Shown one piece after another: positions 1 to 6,296 of a stretch of 8,834 nucleotides of DNA. This stretch comes from an uncultured Campylobacter sp. Lineage in GTDB: Bacteria > Campylobacterota > Campylobacteria > Campylobacterales > Campylobacteraceae. The notes under the pieces are model-generated. The model was not told where the DNA came from and made no database searches. It saw nothing but the letters and a program-made list of their open reading frames with translations. The position numbers and the translations under genes are program-made. Each line of letters starts with the position of its first letter. Position 1 is the stretch's first letter. The stretch lies in NCBI GenBank assembly GCA_900772495.1, contig CAAHEJ010000079.1, positions 1 to 8,834 of the forward strand, read 5' to 3'.

Positions 1-187
1 AAACAAAATAACAAACATACAAAACAGGCACATAGAGCAAAAAAATGTCTATCAAAAAGGCTTTTGCTCGCTCAAACCTTGATGCGATTTTTGCTTTTTG
101 CCTTGTGGGCGCACTTTGTTCTGCTTGCGCGGAGCTAGGCGTGCTTGGGGCTTTGCTTTGTATTTTATTTTTATTATAAATTTCCAT
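1..187 (-). CDS. RDD-family membrane protein, N-terminal part (cut by window start)
   Basis: The first 62 codons are present, starting at the ATG at 187-185; the rest lies beyond the window. The start is preceded by TAAGGT about eight bases upstream, a plausible ribosome binding site. Residues 1-33 are hydrophilic and rich in Ser, Pro, Gln and Lys. From residue 35 the protein reads ASRFERAKAFLIDIFLLYVP and runs into the first membrane helix. The Arg-Phe then Arg-Ala and helix-embedded Asp (R37, R40, D47) are the pattern expected at the start of an RDD domain, a small polytopic membrane family of largely unknown function, sometimes linked to ion transport. In C. jejuni an RDD-like membrane gene sits next to pyrE (Cj0232c, from memory), which supports the call. 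It starts 34 nt after the lipoprotein gene and is probably co-transcribed with it. An ORF on the opposite strand (45-179) is its shadow. Confidence 0.8.
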   Translation of the reverse strand, partial: MEIYNKNKIQSKAPSTPSSAQAEQSAPTRQKAKIASRFERAKAFLIDIFLLYVPVLYVCYFV

Positions 188-221
188 TTTATTTTACCTT
201 AAATTTATGTTTTTTATTTAA

Positions 222-605
222 TCATTTGTAAATAAAACCGCACCTTGTTTTTTGCAAATTCGCGCCCTTGTAAATGGGGCGAGCGTTTAAAATGTCGCTC
301 AAAAAGTCCCCATAATGCTCGTTTTTAAAGAATTTTTTGTTAAAAGTTCCTTTCAAAGCGCATTTTGAATTTAAACAAATCACTTTTTGTCCGACTTCTA
401 GCGTAACAAGCGGTTGTCCTAGCTTATACACTTCAAGCCTTGTGCTGTCTTTGTTTTTGTATAAAAATCCTGCTTCGCTAAGTGCGATTTGCGGAGCTTT
501 TAGCACCACAAAAACAGCTTGTGAGCTTTTAAAATCGCCCTTACTCGCACAGCCAACAAGCCAAAACGCCCAAAACAGCGTGCTACAAAGTAAAATTTTT
601 CTCAA
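222..605 (-). CDS. small putative lipoprotein of unknown function (TTG start)
   Basis: 127 residues. The N-terminus MRKILLCSTLFWAFWLVGC is a classic type II signal peptide: two basic residues, a hydrophobic stretch, and lipobox L-V-G-C with C19 as the predicted lipidated residue. The mature part is about 108 residues, basic, without membrane helices. It has a Cys pair (C77 and C82, in VICLNSKC) and one late Cys (C122) that could form disulphides in the periplasm. No ATG is available. A TTG at 611 is in frame, but the AAGGG at 618-614 abuts it, whereas the TTG at 605 sits seven bases from that site and gives a clean signal peptide, so I chose 605. It has its own promoter about 25 nt upstream and is followed 34 nt later by the RDD gene. 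It resembles small lipoproteins of Campylobacter and Helicobacter in style, but I cannot name a family. Confidence 0.8.
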   Translation of the reverse strand: MRKILLCSTLFWAFWLVGCASKGDFKSSQAVFVVLKAPQIALSEAGFLYKNKDSTRLEVYKLGQPLVTLEVGQKVICLNSKCALKGTFNKKFFKNEHYGDFLSDILNARPIYKGANLQKTRCGFIYK

Positions 606-629
606 AACCAACCCTTAAAATAAAGCCTT

Positions 630-650
630 ATTGTAGCGAAAAATGATTAA
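630..650 (-). promoter_or_regulatory. sigma70-type promoter for the lipoprotein and RDD genes
   Basis: Read on the minus strand, the segment is TTTTTCGCTACAAT, with the -10 element TACAAT at 635-630 preceded by GC and a T-run. This matches the Campylobacter housekeeping pattern, which has a T-rich segment instead of a strict -35 box. The start of transcription would fall near 622, about 17 nt before the TTG start codon. An almost identical string lies before secG (6769-6783). Confidence 0.7.
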
Positions 651-760
651 AATTCACTCAAAAGAAGGCGTAAATTTTAGGGCATTTTTCCCAGTTTAAC
701 TTTTGGCTTTTGTTTTTATAAAATTAGCTTGTAAGCGTGAATTTGTGGTGTTATTGCATT

Positions 761-1915
761 CTAGTGCTTAAATTCAAGTTCATCGGTGTTGTATTTTAAA
801 AGTGCGATAAATCGGTAGAAAATATGCACGAATTTAGAGTAAGGAATCATCACAAAGAGTGCTAAAATGGTGCTTAAATGAAAGTATAAAGCATAAGCTA
901 AAAAAGCACTTTCCTTAAAGCACATTAAAACAAGTCCGCTAAAACTTGACAAAAATAGCATTGTAATGAAAGCATAATCCATACCCACACTTTTTTTATC
1001 AACAAGCTCTTTATCGGCGATGAGTTTAAGCCACAAAAGCCCAGCCGTTCCAACACAAAGCATAATCCCACCGACAAAACCAAATGATTTTGGAGCTTGC
1101 GTGAAATCATAAGGCGCATTTAGCCCTAAAAAATGCGTGTAAATCGCACCTAAATTCGTGGCGATAAAGCAAAACAAAAAGCCATACGCTGTAAGATGAT
1201 GAAAAATTCGCCTTTTGTTACTGCGTTTTATATTGGGATAGGTGCAACCTTCGCTTAAATGTCCGCCCAAATAACGAAGGCTTAGCGCATCTTTAAGACT
1301 TTGCCACAATGCACTTAAATTTACACCTTTAAGCGAAATCGCTCTTGCAAAGCGCACAAAACCCACACACAAAGCCACCAAACTCAATGCTCCCACTGCA
1401 CTAAAAATGCCCACCATATAATCATAAGGCAAGATAGCAAAAAAGTTACCATTTGCCGCTAACGCAACACTTTTATCAAAGCCACTTGCTACAAAAAAGC
1501 CCAAAAAGAGTGCTACAAGTAAGATAATGCTCGTAAAAAAGGCGTTTTTTTCAAAAGCCTTGCTCAAAAAGCCTAAAAAGGCGTATTTTTCATAGCTTTT
1601 TTGACGAATGGCTGCAAATTGTGCGGGAATAGAGACATTAAATTCGTGCGGAGGCGCGTATTGACAGTCATAAAAACACTCACTGCACTGATGACATAAA
1701 TTTGCTAAATAATCCATATCCTTTAAATCAAATTCACGCTTTTTTTCCATAGCAGGAAATACCGCACAAAGCCCCTCACAGTAGCGACAAGAATTGCAAA
1801 TGATACAAGATTGTAAGGCATTTTTATAGCATTCTTGCTCACCTTGCTTTAATTCTTTAAATTTTGCCAGCTTTAAAACAGCTCCATCACCTATGATTGT
1901 GTTGATTGTTTGCAT
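761..1915 (-). CDS. tcuB: TcuB/CobZ-family Fe-S membrane electron-transfer protein (tricarballylate utilisation)
   Basis: 384 residues, the usual size for TcuB. This family re-oxidises the FADH2 of TcuA and passes electrons to the membrane. The N-terminal half is cytoplasmic with two ferredoxin-like cysteine sets: C37, C40, C43, C46 plus C50 in CIICNSCRYCEGLC, followed by the family signature AVFPAM, and C74, C77, C80, C84 in CHQCSECFYDC, followed by the equally typical QYAPPHEF. The C-terminal half has about five or six membrane helices from residue 130 onward, with helix-edge histidines (RRIFHHL, YFHLS, KFVHIFYR) that could bind haem or quinone; that role is inferred. An in-frame GTG lies at 1933, but I prefer the ATG at 1915: it has AAAGGGGAT at 1926-1919 and overlaps the tcuA stop as TAATG, implying translational coupling. 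Last gene of the cassette; no convincing terminator follows. Confidence 0.9.
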   Translation of the reverse strand: MQTINTIIGDGAVLKLAKFKELKQGEQECYKNALQSCIICNSCRYCEGLCAVFPAMEKKREFDLKDMDYLANLCHQCSECFYDCQYAPPHEFNVSIPAQFAAIRQKSYEKYAFLGFLSKAFEKNAFFTSIILLVALFLGFFVASGFDKSVALAANGNFFAILPYDYMVGIFSAVGALSLVALCVGFVRFARAISLKGVNLSALWQSLKDALSLRYLGGHLSEGCTYPNIKRSNKRRIFHHLTAYGFLFCFIATNLGAIYTHFLGLNAPYDFTQAPKSFGFVGGIMLCVGTAGLLWLKLIADKELVDKKSVGMDYAFITMLFLSSFSGLVLMCFKESAFLAYALYFHLSTILALFVMIPYSKFVHIFYRFIALLKYNTDELEFKH

Positions 1916-3360
1916 TATATCCCCTTTATACACCTTGCGGCATTTTCGCCAGCAAGCTTACCAAAAACACTACCTATACTCATACCAAAGCCTGCTACAT
2001 AGCCTTGTGAAAGGATATTGCCAGCCATTATTTCCCCAGCGGCAAAAAGATTGCTAAAAGCTTTGCCGTTTTGCCCAAATATCCGAGCATCTTTGCCAAC
2101 CTTAACGCCCATATAAGTAAAGGTTATGCCGGGGCGTAAAGGATAGCAGTAAAAGGGCGGAGTGTCGATTTTAAGCGCCCAGTGGGTTTTTTCGATTTCA
2201 AGTCCCTTGGTGCGACAGTCATCTTGTATAGTGTGGTTAAATGTGCCTTTGATTACTTTGGCATTGAACTCATCAATAGTTGCTTTTAAATTTGTGCTAT
2301 TAAGTCCTATATTTTGAGCTAATTCCTCTATGCTATTTGCCACAATAGGCGGAAATAAAGAGGGCATATAGGCGTGTTGCACCTTTGAATCTGTTATAGA
2401 ATAAGCAATTTGTCCATCTTGTTGTGCTACAAGTCTGCCCCAAATGGCGTAGCGTTTAGGCCAAAAGTCCTCTCCCTCATCGTAAAATCGCTGCGCCTTT
2501 GAATTTACAACTATGCCAAGCGAAACGCAATCGACCCGAGAGGCTATTCCTCCGTCATATTTTGGAGTGCGAGCATCTATGGCGACCATATGACCTTGCG
2601 TGGCATCGCCGATGATTTGCGCGTTTATGTCTTTTAAGGCTTTTAGCATTTTACCTTGATTAAATTTAGTGCCACGAATGATGAAATTTCGCGCACTTTC
2701 TCCCCAAGCCTCTTCAAGCCACGCTAAATTTGACTCAAAGCCTCCACTTGCGATGACAAAGGCTTTTGCTTTAAATTTATACTCAGTCTTTGTGCTTTTA
2801 TCAAGCACGGTTATACTTTCGCAACACCCATTTTTAGCGTGTAAATTCAATGCTTCAAATTCATAAAAAATTTGAACGCCTAAATTCTCAGCACTACGAA
2901 AATACGCATTCACAAGGCTTTTGCCTCCACCTAAAAAAAACGCATTTGTGCGTCCTAAATGAAGTGTCCCACGCATTGAGGGTTGAAAGCGCACGCCGTG
3001 TTCTTTAGCCCATTCTACTGCCTGTGGAGTGCGTGAGATGACAAAGCGGGCGTATTCTTCATTTGTCTGCCCCTTGGTTACCTTAAAAACATCATCAAAA
3101 AATTCATCCTCGCTATAAGTTTGCGTAAGCACATCAGTTGGTGCATCGTGCATAGAGCGTAAATTTCGCGTGTGTTGTGAGTTGCCACCGCGCCATTTTT
3201 GTGGCGAGCTTTCTAAAAGGGCGATTTTTAAGGATTTATCCTGCTCTTTTGCACTAATAGCAGCACACAAAGCCGCATTTCCTCCACCCACAACAACTAT
3301 ATCAAAGTCAAATTCTTTCATCTTGTCCCATTTGTCATTTTTCGGTGTTGTTTCGCTCAT
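1915..3360 (-). CDS. tcuA: FAD-dependent tricarballylate dehydrogenase-like protein
   Basis: 481 residues. It belongs to the FAD_binding_2 flavoprotein group (fumarate reductase and ketosteroid dehydrogenase relatives). The dinucleotide fold is at residues 21-34 (IVVVGGGNAALCAA). An active-site-region segment rich in Gly/Arg/His follows (WRGGNSQHTRN, then RGTLHLGRTNAFFLGGGKS), and a C-terminal FAD-contacting stretch (AAGEIMAGNILSQGYVAGFG) is typical. In Salmonella, TcuA oxidises tricarballylate to cis-aconitate and hands electrons to TcuB. The TcuB partner encoded next door makes this the best call, although a related tricarboxylate or an unknown substrate cannot be excluded. I chose the ATG at 3360 because AAGGTGGA lies six bases before it; the GTG at 3369 falls inside that site. 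An ATG at 3321 with a weaker GGGAC is possible and would remove the 26-nt overlap with the transporter gene. Confidence 0.88.
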   Translation of the reverse strand: MSETTPKNDKWDKMKEFDFDIVVVGGGNAALCAAISAKEQDKSLKIALLESSPQKWRGGNSQHTRNLRSMHDAPTDVLTQTYSEDEFFDDVFKVTKGQTNEEYARFVISRTPQAVEWAKEHGVRFQPSMRGTLHLGRTNAFFLGGGKSLVNAYFRSAENLGVQIFYEFEALNLHAKNGCCESITVLDKSTKTEYKFKAKAFVIASGGFESNLAWLEEAWGESARNFIIRGTKFNQGKMLKALKDINAQIIGDATQGHMVAIDARTPKYDGGIASRVDCVSLGIVVNSKAQRFYDEGEDFWPKRYAIWGRLVAQQDGQIAYSITDSKVQHAYMPSLFPPIVANSIEELAQNIGLNSTNLKATIDEFNAKVIKGTFNHTIQDDCRTKGLEIEKTHWALKIDTPPFYCYPLRPGITFTYMGVKVGKDARIFGQNGKAFSNLFAAGEIMAGNILSQGYVAGFGMSIGSVFGKLAGENAARCIKGI

Positions 3361-4639
3361 AAATTCCACCTTTTTTAAACAAAATCATAGCAGAGATAAA
3401 TGAACAAATCGCCGCAAAAGTGAGCCAATACGCTGGACTTTGCACTTGTCCTGTAAATTCCTTCAAAAGTGTCGCCACTGTTGGCGTAAAGCCTCCAAAA
3501 ATTGCCACAGCAATAGAGTAAGAAAATGAAAAGCCCAAAGCCTTAACTTGCTTTGGTATTACTTCTGTTAAAGACACTATCATCGCACCATTATATGCCC
3601 CAAAAATAAAGCTAAACCAAAGCTCCACAAGGATAAATTTGGTAAAACTGAGCGAGCTTGCATCAGCAAGCAAACTTAACATAGGATAAGCACTTATCAT
3701 TCCTAAAAATGTCATAGTGAGTAACACGGGTTTGCGCCCGATTTTATCGCTCACAAATCCAGATACAGGCAACCAAAAAAGATTGCTTACCCCTACCACA
3801 GCCGTAACGATAAAGCCATCAAGGCGCGAAAAGCCAAGCACATTTTTAGCATAAGTTGGCGTGTAAGCGGTGATAAAATAAAATGTTACAGTTGTCATCA
3901 TCACAAACATAATGCCCAAAATGATAATAGGATAGTTTTCAAGCATATTTTTTATCACAGCACCAAGCGTTTTATGAGCGTGTTTGGAGAGTTTGTCTTT
4001 AAATTCTGGCGTTTCATCAAGGGTGCGGCGAATGTAGATGATAAAGGGTATTACCAAACAACCGATGATAAAAGGTATCCGCCAGCCCCAAGCCTCCACC
4101 AACGCATCGCCGATGAAATAGTGAAGCCCTATGCCGATAGCCCCAGCGAACACAGTGGCAATTTGCTGACTTCCACTTTGCCACGCCACATAAAAACCAC
4201 GCAAATTTTTGGGAGCAATCTCTGCCAAATACACGCTCGCACCGCCAACTTCTGCACCTGCCGAAAAGCCTTGCAGCAAACGCCCGATAACCACAATGAT
4301 AGGGGCTAAAATGCCTATGCTTTCATAGCCCGGACAAAGAGCTATGGTAACTGTGCCTATCGCCATTATAGTGAGTGTTACCATAAGTCCTTGCTTACGC
4401 CCGTGTTTATCCATATAAGCTCCAAGCACCAGCGAGCCGATAGGGCGCATTAAAAAGCCCACACCAAAGGCGATGAAACTTTGCAAGATAGAGATGAACT
4501 CATTTTCTGCGGGAAAAAAGACCTTAGCGATAATGCTAGCATAAAAGCCATATACCGCAAAATCATACATTTCAAGGAAATTTCCGCCAGCGACTTTAAA
4601 GATATTTTTAGCATCTTGTTTTGCTTTGACTGACAACAT
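3335..4639 (-). CDS. tcuC: MFS citrate/tricarballylate:proton symporter (TcuC/CitA-like)
   Basis: 434 residues, the normal length for a 12-helix transporter of the metabolite:H+ symporter branch of the major facilitator superfamily. Visible signatures are GNFLEMYDFAVYG at 19-31 in the first helix, RPIGSLVLGAYMDKHGRK at 65-82 (the loop 2-3 motif with D77 and GR at 80-81), LLQGFSAGAEVGGASVYLAE in helix 5 (substrate-path motif of the citrate/ketoglutarate/proline group), and the half-repeat GFVSDKIGRKP in the second half. It should bring a tricarboxylate through the inner membrane with protons. The ATG at 4639 is preceded by AAAGG at proper distance. It is the first gene of the cassette, whereas the Salmonella order is tcuA-tcuB-tcuC. 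The substrate is inferred from the tcuAB neighbours; sequence alone does not separate citrate from tricarballylate. Confidence 0.87.
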   Translation of the reverse strand: MLSVKAKQDAKNIFKVAGGNFLEMYDFAVYGFYASIIAKVFFPAENEFISILQSFIAFGVGFLMRPIGSLVLGAYMDKHGRKQGLMVTLTIMAIGTVTIALCPGYESIGILAPIIVVIGRLLQGFSAGAEVGGASVYLAEIAPKNLRGFYVAWQSGSQQIATVFAGAIGIGLHYFIGDALVEAWGWRIPFIIGCLVIPFIIYIRRTLDETPEFKDKLSKHAHKTLGAVIKNMLENYPIIILGIMFVMMTTVTFYFITAYTPTYAKNVLGFSRLDGFIVTAVVGVSNLFWLPVSGFVSDKIGRKPVLLTMTFLGMISAYPMLSLLADASSLSFTKFILVELWFSFIFGAYNGAMIVSLTEVIPKQVKALGFSFSYSIAVAIFGGFTPTVATLLKEFTGQVQSPAYWLTFAAICSFISAMILFKKGGIYERNNTEK

Positions 4640-4666
4640 TATTTGCCTTTCTTTTTGAATTGAGTT

Positions 4667-4685
4667 ATTATAAAATAAAAATTAC
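4667..4685 (-). promoter_or_regulatory. promoter of the tcu-like cassette
   Basis: On the minus strand a perfect TATAAT (4672-4667) follows a T-rich segment (TTTTTATTT). Transcription would start near 4660, about 20 nt before the tcuC ATG. No -35 box is evident, as usual in Campylobacter. Operator-like repeats lie 40-60 bases upstream at 4703-4733. Confidence 0.72.
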
Positions 4686-4702
4686 TAAAAGTTGCGAATT
4701 TT

Positions 4703-4733
4703 TTACACAAAATTTTGTAACATTTTTGTAACA
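4703..4733. promoter_or_regulatory. tandem operator-like repeats upstream of the cassette promoter
   Basis: The 10-mer TTTTGTAACA occurs twice, at 4713-4722 and 4724-4733, starts 11 bases apart (about one helical turn). The first copy also overlaps a perfect 10-base palindrome CAAAATTTTG at 4708-4717, and TTACA at 4704-4708 mirrors TGTAA at 4716-4720 imperfectly. The repeats would lie at roughly -53 to -73 from the predicted start, a typical activator position. Direct repeats at this spacing are characteristic of OmpR/PhoB-type response regulators; that assignment is inference. Confidence 0.45.
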
Positions 4734-4953
4734 CAGGCTCAAAGGCTGAATTTAAGGCAAAAAATAGTGTTTCGTTTTTACACACATAAAAAGAGAGCTA
4801 CAAAATTGTGAAAATATCTTTGCTTTGCAAATTTTTCTAAATTTACTTTCTAAAACGGCTCGCAATGATGGGTGGTATGACAAAAATTCGGCATTGCAAG
4901 CAAAGTGCGAAATCAAAATGACAATGCGCTATCGTCATCACGCCTTTGCAAAA

Positions 4954-5035
4954 AAATTGAGTGGTTAAAATTCACTCACAAAAAGTAAGCCTTGTAAATT
5001 GAGTGGTTAAATTCATATACAAAAGCTAGTCTTGT
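4954..5035. repeat. degenerate tandem repeat, units of 42 and 40 nt
   Basis: Unit 1 (4954-4995) and unit 2 (4996-5035) both begin AAATTGAGTGGTTA and end CTTGT; they align over nearly their whole length with a few substitutions and two single-base gaps. A third, weaker start (GAATTAAGCGTTTAAAA) follows at 5036. Unit 1 also contains the inverted repeat TGAGTG (4958-4963) / CACTCA (4973-4978) with a nine-base loop, not kept in unit 2. Origin and function are unknown. Confidence 0.65.
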
Positions 5036-5124
5036 GAATTAAGCGTTTAAAATGAGCTAAAATTTACAAAAATGCAAATTTAAAGCAAACAAAATTTCAC
5101 AAGAATTTGCAAAAATACAAAAAT

Positions 5125-5733
5125 TTAATTCCCCCGACTACCCGGTTTAACCGCCACAGAGCCATCTTTGCAAAGCGGACAAGCATTTGGTTCATACATT
5201 TTAAATTCAAAGTTAGCCAGCGCAAAAAAGGGCAAGTCGCTTGGTAGTTTCGCGTTTTCTTTGCTTTTTGTCTCTAAGTTGCTCACCCCGCAAAAGCCGC
5301 GATTTGCAAGCGCGGCAAAGCCCACGACAACGCCGCCTAAACCCTCTAACACCAAAGCACTCTCCAAAGCCGAGCCGCCTGTGGTGATAATGTCCTCGCA
5401 AACGATGAATTTCTCACCCTTTTTCACCTCAAATCCACGCCTTAAAGTCATCACGCCATCAACGCGCTCTGTGAAAATAAAGCGTTTTTCACAAGCGCGC
5501 GCTAGTTCATAGCCTGCTAAAATCCCGCCAAGTGCGGGCGAACAAATGCTGTCAAATTCCAAGTCCGCATCCTTGATAATGCTGGCGAGTTTTTCGCAGA
5601 GTTTGCCCGCTAAAATAGGGTTTTCAAGCACCTTTGCGCTTTGCAGGTAAAAGCCCGAGTGCTTGCCTGAGCTTAACAAAAAATGCCCTTGCAAAAAGGC
5701 GTTATGCTCTTTGTAAATGGCTTCTATATTCAT
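5125..5733 (-). CDS. pyrE: orotate phosphoribosyltransferase
   Basis: 202 residues, normal for the family. It joins orotate to PRPP to give OMP and pyrophosphate in pyrimidine biosynthesis in the cytosol. The PRPP-binding loop IVCEDIITTGGS is at 110-121 with the acidic pair E113-D114. The N-terminal FLLSSGKHSGFYLQ (18-31) contributes to substrate binding, SPALGGILAGYELA (65-78) is the conserved central strand-loop, and the mobile catalytic loop region around 83-99 (KRFIFTERVDGVMTLRR) is present. The C-terminal ACPLCK followed by KPGSR is typical of the epsilon-proteobacterial and related enzymes. Its ATG overlaps the frr stop by four bases (ATGA), indicating translational coupling. It is the last gene of the secG-frr-pyrE run. 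Confidence 0.95.
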   Translation of the reverse strand: MNIEAIYKEHNAFLQGHFLLSSGKHSGFYLQSAKVLENPILAGKLCEKLASIIKDADLEFDSICSPALGGILAGYELARACEKRFIFTERVDGVMTLRRGFEVKKGEKFIVCEDIITTGGSALESALVLEGLGGVVVGFAALANRGFCGVSNLETKSKENAKLPSDLPFFALANFEFKMYEPNACPLCKDGSVAVKPGSRGN

Positions 5734-6287
5734 ACTTTTAAAAGTTCGCTTTCTTTGTTTTTGACAAGCTCATCGATTTTTGTGATAAAGCCGTCCGTGA
5801 GCTTTTGCACCTCATCATAAGCCTTTTTCGCCTCGTCCTCGCTTATGGCTTTGTCTTTTTCAAGCTTTTTAATGCCATCATTTGCGTCCTTGCGGACATT
5901 TCGCACGCTCACCTTTGCCTTTTCGCCCATAGCCTTGGCGTGCTTGGCGTTTTCTTCTCTTTGCTCCCTTGTCATCGGCGGAAAAAAGAGCTTCACAGCC
6001 TCGCCGTCATTGTTAGGATTGACACCGATATTTGCCGCAGCTATGGCACTTTCTATGCTTTTAAGCATTGATTTTTCCCAAGGGCTTATGCTGATGGTGC
6101 TTGCGTCTGTGGCAAGTATGGTAGCTACTTGATTTAAGGGCGTTTGCGTGCCATAATAATCCACGCTGATATGGTCGAGTATGTTTATGCTCACCTTGCC
6201 CGTGCGTATCGTGGTAAAGTCTTTTTTCAGGGCTTCAAGGCTCTTTTCGCCCTGCGCTTTTTGTTTGGTGTAAATCTCATCAAGCAT
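5730..6287 (-). CDS. frr: ribosome recycling factor
   Basis: 185 residues, exactly the family's usual length. With EF-G it splits the post-termination ribosome. The helical domain elements FTTIRTGKVS (24-33), the beta-domain segment DYYGTQTPLNQVA and the signature VRNVRKDAND near 128-137 are all present, followed by the long C-terminal helix with KEDKAISEDE-like charged sequence. The conserved R28-T29-G30 is followed by K-V rather than the more frequent R-A, a mild variation. The ATG is preceded by TAAGGAT, which overlaps the secG stop region; the gap to secG is only nine bases. Organised as secG-frr-pyrE, the same order as I recall in C. jejuni. Confidence 0.96.
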   Translation of the reverse strand: MLDEIYTKQKAQGEKSLEALKKDFTTIRTGKVSINILDHISVDYYGTQTPLNQVATILATDASTISISPWEKSMLKSIESAIAAANIGVNPNNDGEAVKLFFPPMTREQREENAKHAKAMGEKAKVSVRNVRKDANDGIKKLEKDKAISEDEAKKAYDEVQKLTDGFITKIDELVKNKESELLKV

Positions 6288-6296
6288 TGTTTATCC

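Larger units (their letters stand above)
4640..5124. other. 485-nt AT-rich spacer between pyrE and the tcu-like cassette
   Basis: No credible gene is visible. From right to left it holds an AT-rich stretch after the pyrE stop, degenerate 40-42 nt tandem repeats (4954-5035), a relic with CATTGCG-type inverted segments (about 4855-4930), and the operator-like repeats and promoter of the cassette near the left end. I see no GC-rich hairpin plus U-tract for pyrE termination, so read-through from pyrE into the cassette is possible. The longest start-to-stop frames here are under 25 codons without ribosome binding sites. Confidence 0.6.

Noticed and set aside
45..179. 44-codon hydrophobic ORF on the plus strand (looks like a small membrane or holin-type protein).
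   Set aside because: No ribosome binding site, and the minus strand of the same stretch encodes a convincing RDD N-terminus with an ATG and ribosome binding site.
606..611. TTG at 611 as lipoprotein start.
   Set aside because: The AAGGG lies directly against it; the TTG at 605 has proper spacing and gives a standard signal peptide.
612..760. Possible terminator after tcuB (GGGAAAAATGCCC-like segment near 680-692).
   Set aside because: Only a three-base stem; too weak to call.
1916..1933. GTG at 1933 as tcuB start.
   Set aside because: The ATG at 1915 has AAAGGGGAT before it and a TAATG overlap with tcuA; the GTG would add residues MYKGDI made from the tcuA 3' end and the ribosome binding site.
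3974..4309. 111-codon plus-strand ORF within the transporter gene.
   Set aside because: It is antisense to a well-conserved MFS protein, has no recognisable domain and no ribosome binding site.
4866..4920. Short plus-strand ORF starting ATGATGGGTGG, 18 codons.
   Set aside because: It arises from the degenerate repeat relic; no ribosome binding site and typical of spurious ORFs in such repeats.
4640..5124. Possible CRISPR array or tRNA-type attachment site in the spacer.
   Set aside because: Only two to three degenerate direct units without unique spacers, and no cloverleaf or tRNA fragment seen.
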